Below are positions 58,201 to 64,000 of a DNA stretch of 64,000 nucleotides, piece by piece. A program made the position numbers and the translations under genes. How positions within the stretch are numbered: position 1 is the stretch's first letter; each line of letters opens with the position of its first letter. Location: the NCBI GenBank assembly GCA_947184155.2, contig CAMXCT020001613.1, positions 471,001 to 535,000 of the forward strand, in the 5' to 3' direction. This DNA comes from Cladocopium goreaui (taxonomy: Eukaryota > Sar > Dinophyceae > Suessiales > Symbiodiniaceae). Under the pieces are notes generated by a model. It was not told where the DNA came from and made no database searches. It worked only from the letters and a program-made list of their open reading frames with translations.

Positions 58201-59556
58201 ATTCAAATTTGCCGAGATGATCTAGATGGTTGATGATGGTTGTTGTTGGAATTCATCATTATGATGGTTGATGATGGTTGATGATGGTTGTTGGCTTCAA
58301 CTGGAATTGAGATGATCATAATGGACGGGGGATGCCGCTTTCAACCAATAGCTTTCCTTGGACCTTGGTATGTGACCCCCACATGCACCACCGATTTGAG
58401 GAAACGGGCAATGATCAGAGAATATTAGAGACTATAGGATTCAACGAGGTTCCCAAAGGGGGATTAAGATTTTGATAGATTTTGACTGGTTGGTGGTTTG
58501 GAACATGGCTTTTCTTTTTCCATATATTGGGAATAATGATCCCAACTGACGAACTCATATTTTTCAGAGGGGTTGGTTGAAACCACCAACCAGTTGAATA
58601 TCTTGATCTAGCCAACATGAGACTAGTGTGTTCTACATCATAGAACACAAAAAACCCTTTGGCTGGATGACATGGCGTCCCTCGCGCAGGGGACAGGGCA
58701 GATCCGAGCCATGAAGCAAATGAGCAAAAAGGAAATGGTCTTCAAAAACCAGGTGGGGCAGGGCCGGCACAAGGTGGTGCCCCAGTTCGGAATCGCTAAG
58801 TTGGTGAACATAACTCCCATGAAACCTATGGTTTATGGCAGATATAACGAACTAGTTAATGGGGTTTATAAACCAACTTATAACTGGGGGGCACCATCCT
58901 GCAGGGCTGCGCGCAACTGCGATGGAGAGGGGAAATTTCCCAAGAACCAGGTGTTTGACGGGAGATGGGACTCAAAAACTTGATGGTTGATGGGGATGAG
59001 GAAATTGGGGGATTGAGGATGAACTTGGCATTTCCAGATCTTGGGACAGATTACAAACATCACAAGCATCACAGGTTGACAGTTGCTGGGTAAACCCTTG
59101 GTGAAGGGTTCAGCACACCTTTATCTGTTACCATTTTGATGGGTATATGTATAATATGTATTATGTATGTGTATGTGTATGTGTATATGTCTTTATGTCT
59201 TTATGACTATATGTCTATATGTATATGTATATATATATATATTATATGTCTATATTGTATGTATATCTATATATATGTCTATATGTCTATATGTCTATAT
59301 GTATATATATACATATGTATACATATGTATACATATGTATCTATGTATCTATCTATGCATCTCTGTATCTATGTATCTCTCTATGTGTCTGTGTATCTAT
59401 GTATCTATGTACCTATGTATCTATGTATCTATGTACCTATGTATCTATGTATCTATGTATCTATGTATCTATCTTCCTTCTATCTATCTATCTATCTACC
59501 TATCTACCTATCTAATTAATCTTATCTATCTATCTATCTACCTACCTGCCTAGCTA

Positions 59557-59592
<36 letters not shown>

Positions 59593-59598
59593 TCCATC

Positions 59599-59633
<35 letters not shown>

Positions 59634-59785
59634 ATCTATCTAATCTATCTAATCTATCTAATCTATCTATTCTATCTATCTATCTATCTAATCTATCTAT
59701 CTATCTATCTATCTAATCTTATCTTATCTTATCTAATCTTATCTAATCTTATCTTATCTATCTATCTATCTAATCTATCTATCTA

Positions 59786-59846
<61 letters not shown>

Positions 59847-59910
59847 ATCTATCTATCTATCTATCTAATTAATCTTATCTATCTATCTATCTACCTACCT
59901 ACCTATCTAG

Positions 59911-59965
<55 letters not shown>

Positions 59966-60318
59966 ATCTATCTAATCTATCTATCTATCTATCTAATCTA
60001 TCTAATCTATCTAATCTATCTTATCTATCTTATCTATCTTATCTATCTTATCTATCTTATCTATCTTATCTATCTTATCTATCTTATCTATCTTATCTAT
60101 CTTATCTATCTTATCTATCTTATCTATCTTATCTATCTTATCTATCTTATCTATCTTATCTATCTTATCTATCTTATCTATCTTATCTATCTATCTATCT
60201 TATCTATCTTATCTATCTTATCTATCTTATCTATCTTATATCTATCTTATCTATCTTATCTATCTTATCTATCTTATCTATCTTATCTATCTTATCTATC
60301 TTATCTATCTTATCTATC

Positions 60319-60353
<35 letters not shown>

Positions 60354-60479
60354 ATCTATCTAATCTATCTAATCTATCTAATCTATCTAATCTATCTATC
60401 TATCTATCTATCTAATCTATCTAATCTATCTAATCTATCTAATCTATCTAATCTATCTATCCTATCTATCCTATCTATC

Positions 60480-60514
<35 letters not shown>

Positions 60515-63500
60515 ATCTATCTATCTATCTATCTAATTAATCTTATCTATCTATCTATCTACCTACCTACCTATCTAGCTATCTATCTATCTATCTATGT
60601 ATCTATGTGTCTATGTGTTTATGTGTATCTATGTATCTATGCATCTATCTATGTATCTATCTATGCATCTATGTATCTATCTATGTATCTATGTGTATCT
60701 ATGTACGTACATACATACATATACGTATACCCTAACCAAGTACTCTGACCTGAGAATTGTGCTCAACAGGCAGAGCAGCAGATCCCAGCCCCCCAAAAAT
60801 ACAACCAGCAGTGTATCCTTTGAAAGATGGGGATGGGTCAACACCTATGAACTTACCACATTTGGGGGAATAATCATCCATTCACCAGCTACTGTGCACC
60901 GGGTACCAGGGTTTTGACCAGCAAATTATCCCGTTAGGTGCAGCATGTGAATGCCGAAAAGGATGCTCTCAGTGTGGCCAAGGCCTCATTCTGAAGCGAC
61001 CAACAGGGGGATGTCAACATCTAAAATGGGGATCAAATGGGACATGCTATGGGAAATCCGGCGGATATACATATATATATATATACATATATATATACAT
61101 ATATATATATACTGTATATATATATATACTGTATATATATATAGATAGAATGGGAGATTTATTGGAATATCATGAGCTATTTGTTGGGATAATGACCTAT
61201 GATCTGATTGTTAGCTTTATAAACATGTCTTGTTTTTCACCATCTGGGATGATGATCCCCCAGAGATTTTTCTGGGTGGATACCCTCTGGTAAACATACA
61301 AAAAACTATTGAAAATGGTCATTTATAGTTGATTTAGCCATTAAACATTGTGATTTTCCATAGTTATGTTAGTTTTCAAGGGGGTTGAAAGGGCCCAATT
61401 TTGACCAATACTCATTACCCTGACTGCCAACGACTTCCGTACAATGTGAGACACTGAAATGGTGTGGGTTGTTTGCTGCCTTTGCCTTGGCCTGTTTCTC
61501 TTGACTTCCGGTGTGGGACATCGAAAAAAGGGCGCCAAATCAGCAAAAACAGATCCCTCATCATTTATAGGGCCTGAAACTACTCCATTCTCCCAACGCA
61601 ATGGAATCTTATGTTTGTGATTTGTATCTCACCTTTTGGTGCTCCAACATTCAAATCTGCTAGATTCCGTGGGTGTTCACCCCACCTTTTTGTCGAGCGA
61701 AACTGGTAGGGTGGCTCTCTTTCTGGTGCAAAAAACACGCTTCTGCAGTGCAGGATGACTGGGTCATCGGCTTACACGCGACCTTCCAGGATGACACGTA
61801 CCTCTACATGGTCATGGAGTAGGGATGCTTGGCACCTTCTACGGAACTCAGGAAGCATCCCTGAAATGATGGTCAATTGAGGGTGAGTTGTGGGTGTCTG
61901 GTGCGAAATTTGCCCGGGGATGGGACACCACCGGGATTAAAACAGATTAAAACCTGTTTTTGGATCGGTTTTGTTGAGTCTTCTTCCCTTTTTTTTCTTC
62001 AAAAAGGTTTGACGCCAAAAAGAAGTGGATGGTTCAGCCCCTGCAGTGCTGCAGTTACCTTCCCGGGGGCGACCTGATGACGCATCTCATGCGGAAGGAC
62101 AGGGCTGTTCTCAGCCCCCAAAAAAGGGGAGGTTTGGGCCCTTTGGGCACCCCAAAAGTGGGAGTTTCAGCTGTTGCAGGACACCTTTAACGAGGAGGAA
62201 ACGCGCTTCTACATCGCTGAGCTGGTTGAGGATGGCAAAAACCTCCTGGATTTAAGCATGAACCATGGACAAACAGATGAATTTAGCAATCAACATTTTG
62301 ATTTTAAGGGATTTATAATCAATGAATACTGGGTATTGGTATAAATAGGAGAAAATCAGGGATTTTCACAAAAACCATGATTTCCGGATCATGAGGTTGA
62401 AAGTCTTTGGATGACGTGGTTCTACCCCATCTTGGGACAAAACTATGTTTTTTCTGCTACTTTCGTTGGGGCGAAGCCTCCAGTTCTCAATTTAACTTCT
62501 TCAATCACAAGCATTATCGCCATGTTTTCTGGTGGAAATTCCTAGCTGTGATTTTTTAGTGGGGGCTTGGCACAGGCTTTTAATTGACAGGCCATTGACT
62601 ACATCCACACCAATCTGCACTACATCCATCGGGACATCAAGCCCGACAACATCGTCTTTGACATCGATGGTCAGCCGCCCCAGCCGACCCTGACAGGATG
62701 GTCAAGACTCAAGACGGTCGAGATCAAGGGCAAAACACATTTTTTTACGCATTTCTATCGTCTTTTTTTTTGGAATTGATCATGCCAATCATGCCCAACA
62801 AATTTGTTCATAGTTTAATATCCATGCCCAACAATCATCTTTGGAGATGTTTGGCATGTCTTGTAATTTCACAGCCGCATCGGCACTTTAGTGTGGATGC
62901 TTTTGGAATCACCTCTGGAACCAGGCCATATTCACTTGCTGGCAGGGGCCCCAGGGGTGCTCAGTTGGGAAGCCATTGGGATGTCAACCCCGCGATTTAC
63001 GGCCCCTGGGCTGGGCTGAGGGGTCCCATTTTAGTAATTCCTTCCCCCAAAATCGCAGATTGTCTAGAAAGCAGGGGGAAAATTAGGGGATGAAATGGGA
63101 TGAAACTACAGATTCAACAAACACTTTAGGACAGACTGGGGTAACTGGGGGTGTTTACTATGAGGGATGGGATTTGTGACATCACTGGGTACCCTGGATC
63201 CCCAGGATTTTGGCCTTTGCAAGTATCAGCAGCCGGAGCCCGCTGCTGGAGGCGCCAATGAACATCTGTGGCTCGGGGGTTTGACCCATACGGCATAGCC
63301 ACACTGACTACGTAGTTATATCAGATCGTATCATATCATATCCCCAATTTTTCTCTCACAGTTCCTCAGTTTTTCTTGTGGGTAGTTTATCACTCATTGA
63401 ATTGGTTCATGGGAAAATATCCATTCACCCCCCCTAGTAATCCCCGAAAAGGTGGAAAAAGGCAATTCCCCCTAGTAATCCCCAAAAAAGGTAGAACAAG

Positions 63501-63960
63501 GCAATTCATCAATATTCTAGTGAGATGTTCCTTTTCTATCTTGACTTGCGGCTGCTACAGATTCTATATTTGATGAAATCCTAGGTTCGTCATCCGCTTT
63601 TCCGATGGTAACCGGACGAATCTTTAGGTGACACGGCCGTGACGCCCGATCCTGTCAGCGGTGGGGAAACCGAGTTGGCAAAACTGGCTTTGAAAATACA
63701 GGGAATTGGAATATCATTGGGATTTCAAGGGGCTTATGGGGATAATGGTGATAATATTGATATCCCAATTTGTGTTGCGATTATGGAAAAAATCATTGGC
63801 ACCAATTTACAGGGGTTTATCAAGAATGGGATCGCAAAAAAACATCGCAATAGGGATAAGAATTGGTATAGTGGGATCATCACCCAGGGATTTTTCATGG
63901 GAACATCGCCTCTGGTGATTTTCCCGGCCAGGTTTTTTCAAGATTTGAGAAGAGGTTAAT
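55285..63960 (+). CDS. NDR/LATS-type AGC protein kinase, N-terminal and catalytic exons (C-terminus beyond window)
   Basis: Phase-consistent exons: 55285-55413 and 55823-55901 (less certain N-terminal exons), 57241-57338, 57475-57499, 57621-57680, 58118-58165, 58690-58752, 60938-60982, 61754-61818, 62055-62097, 62180-62230, 62591-62695, 63206-63251, and from 63628. Joined, they spell kinase subdomains in order: ISDFELLKVIGTGAFG (Gly loop), RAMKQMSKK (invariant Lys), HVNAEKDAL (alpha-C Glu), TYLYMVMDYLPGGDLMTHL (hinge), YIHRDIKPDNIVFD (catalytic loop), TDFGLCKYQQPE (DFG). DFGLCK and MDYLPGGD point to the NDR/LATS family, Ser/Thr kinases of growth and cell-division signalling. The PAVSGGE-like stretch after DFG fits the long activation-segment insert of that family. 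APE and the hydrophobic motif are not reached. Start codon not found. Confidence 0.85.
56245..56440. repeat. TA/TATC-rich microsatellite
   Basis: Roughly 200 bp of ATCTAT and ATATAT repeats in the intron before the kinase exon at 57241. Confidence 0.85.
56570..56890. repeat. TTAATGGG/TAATGGTAAAT-type repeats
   Basis: Imperfect direct and inverted copies of ATTAATGGGTAAAT, bracketed by the near-identical flanks GGGATTTCAACCATTCCCAGT at 56583 and 56890. Two identical flanks on either side suggest a duplication that frames the array. Confidence 0.65.
58485..58595. mobile_element. Inverted-repeat element, family III
   Basis: ACTGGTTGGTGGTTTGGAAC to GAAACCACCAACCAGTT, with the same ATATTGGGAATAATGATCCCAACTGA core as 54137-54234. 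In kinase intron 58166-58689. Confidence 0.8.
58773..58904. mobile_element. Inverted-repeat, introner-like element, family II
   Basis: GTGGTGCCCCAGTT to AACTGGGGGGCACCATCCTG followed by CAG. Read alone it would make a GT...CAG intron, but here it sits 20 bp inside kinase intron 58753-60937. Confidence 0.75.
59160..60720. repeat. ~1.5-kb ATCT/ATCTT microsatellite
   Basis: Starts with TATG/TATC variants, then long (ATCT)n with ordered blocks of ATCTATCTAATCT and ATCTATCTT, ending in ATGTATCT variants. Related blocks at the two ends (AATTAATCTTATCTATC ... CCTACCT at ~59510, 59870 and 60535) show higher-order duplication. It lies in one kinase intron; the ORFs are artefacts. Confidence 0.95.
60831..60920. 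mobile_element. Diverged family IV-like element
   Basis: GGATGGGTCAACACCTATG to GGGTACCAGGGTTTTGACC around AATAATCATCCATTCACCAGCTA; ends 17 bp before the kinase exon at 60938. Confidence 0.5.
61070..61145. repeat. TA-rich microsatellite with TACTGTATATA units
   Basis: (TA)n with repeated ATATACTGTATATA blocks, in kinase intron 60983-61753. Confidence 0.85.
61281..61386. mobile_element. Palindromic MITE-like element, family I, right end degraded
   Basis: TACCCTCTGGTAAACATACA start, core GAAAATGGTCATTTATAG, right end TTTTCAAGGGGGT. Same kinase intron (60983-61753). Confidence 0.7.
63480..63560. mobile_element. Family V-like element
   Basis: CCCCAAAAAAGGTAGAACAA, then ATTCATCAATATTCTAGTGAGATG and TTTTCTATCTTGACTTGCGGCTG, matching the block order of 26273-26348. 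The preceding CCCCCTAGTAATCCCC segment is directly duplicated (63427 and 63466). In kinase intron 63252-63627. Confidence 0.45.
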
Positions 63961-64000
63961 CTCCAACACACAGAACATGGTGGTAAACTAAAAAAAAGTA

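Noticed and set aside
59136..59553. Tyr/Ile/Cys-rich ORFs of 98-128 aa
   Set aside because: Translations of the ATCT/ATGT microsatellite inside a kinase intron.

Overview
The window looks like nuclear DNA of a dinoflagellate; I cannot name the species. Evidence: short exons (24-280 bp) split by many introns; a large share of donors are GC or GA instead of GT, nearly all acceptors are AG, and most downstream exons begin with G; every gene I can rebuild is on the + strand; introns and spacers are full of small inverted-repeat elements and simple repeats. There is no bacterial-style operon, tRNA, rRNA or CRISPR array.

Layout. (1) 1-2402: 42-bp tandem repeats, palindrome-bearing AT-rich repeats, then a diverged ~75-bp satellite. 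(2) 2403-12648: a complete tyrosine-recombinase (DIRS/Ngaro/VIPER-type) retrotransposon with split direct repeats A1-body-B1-A2-B2. Its ORF order is unknown ORF1, tyrosine recombinase, Gag-like zinc-finger ORF, then a pol reading frame holding a cytosine-C5-methyltransferase-like domain, reverse transcriptase and RNase H. Gag and pol share one frame separated by a single TGA; pol carries one further TAG. (3) 12649-17090: the same ~75-bp satellite resumes, then a 10-bp minisatellite and an AT-rich tract. (4) 17097-18731: C-terminal half of a CCDC130/YJU2-like splicing factor. (5) 18732-24533: no convincing gene. (6) 24534-33730: a pentatricopeptide-repeat (PPR) gene. (7) 36312-40816: a 257-aa SAM-dependent methyltransferase with permuted motif order. 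(8) 41108-44959: a 427-aa orphan protein. (9) 45.2-50.9 kb: exons of one or more unrecognised genes. (10) 52.3-52.75 kb: tandem repeat and a possible DDE transposase relic. (11) 55285 to the right edge: an NDR/LATS-type AGC protein kinase, with its C-terminal part beyond the window.

The genes do not form a visible pathway. PPR, CCDC130-like and methyltransferase products would all plausibly act on RNA or nucleic acid, but that is inference. The coherent system is the retrotransposon, whose parts (Gag, recombinase, methyltransferase-like domain, RT, RNase H, split repeats) fit one replication cycle through a circular DNA intermediate. Exon models were built by hand from reading phase, splice dinucleotides and protein motifs; transcripts were not available.
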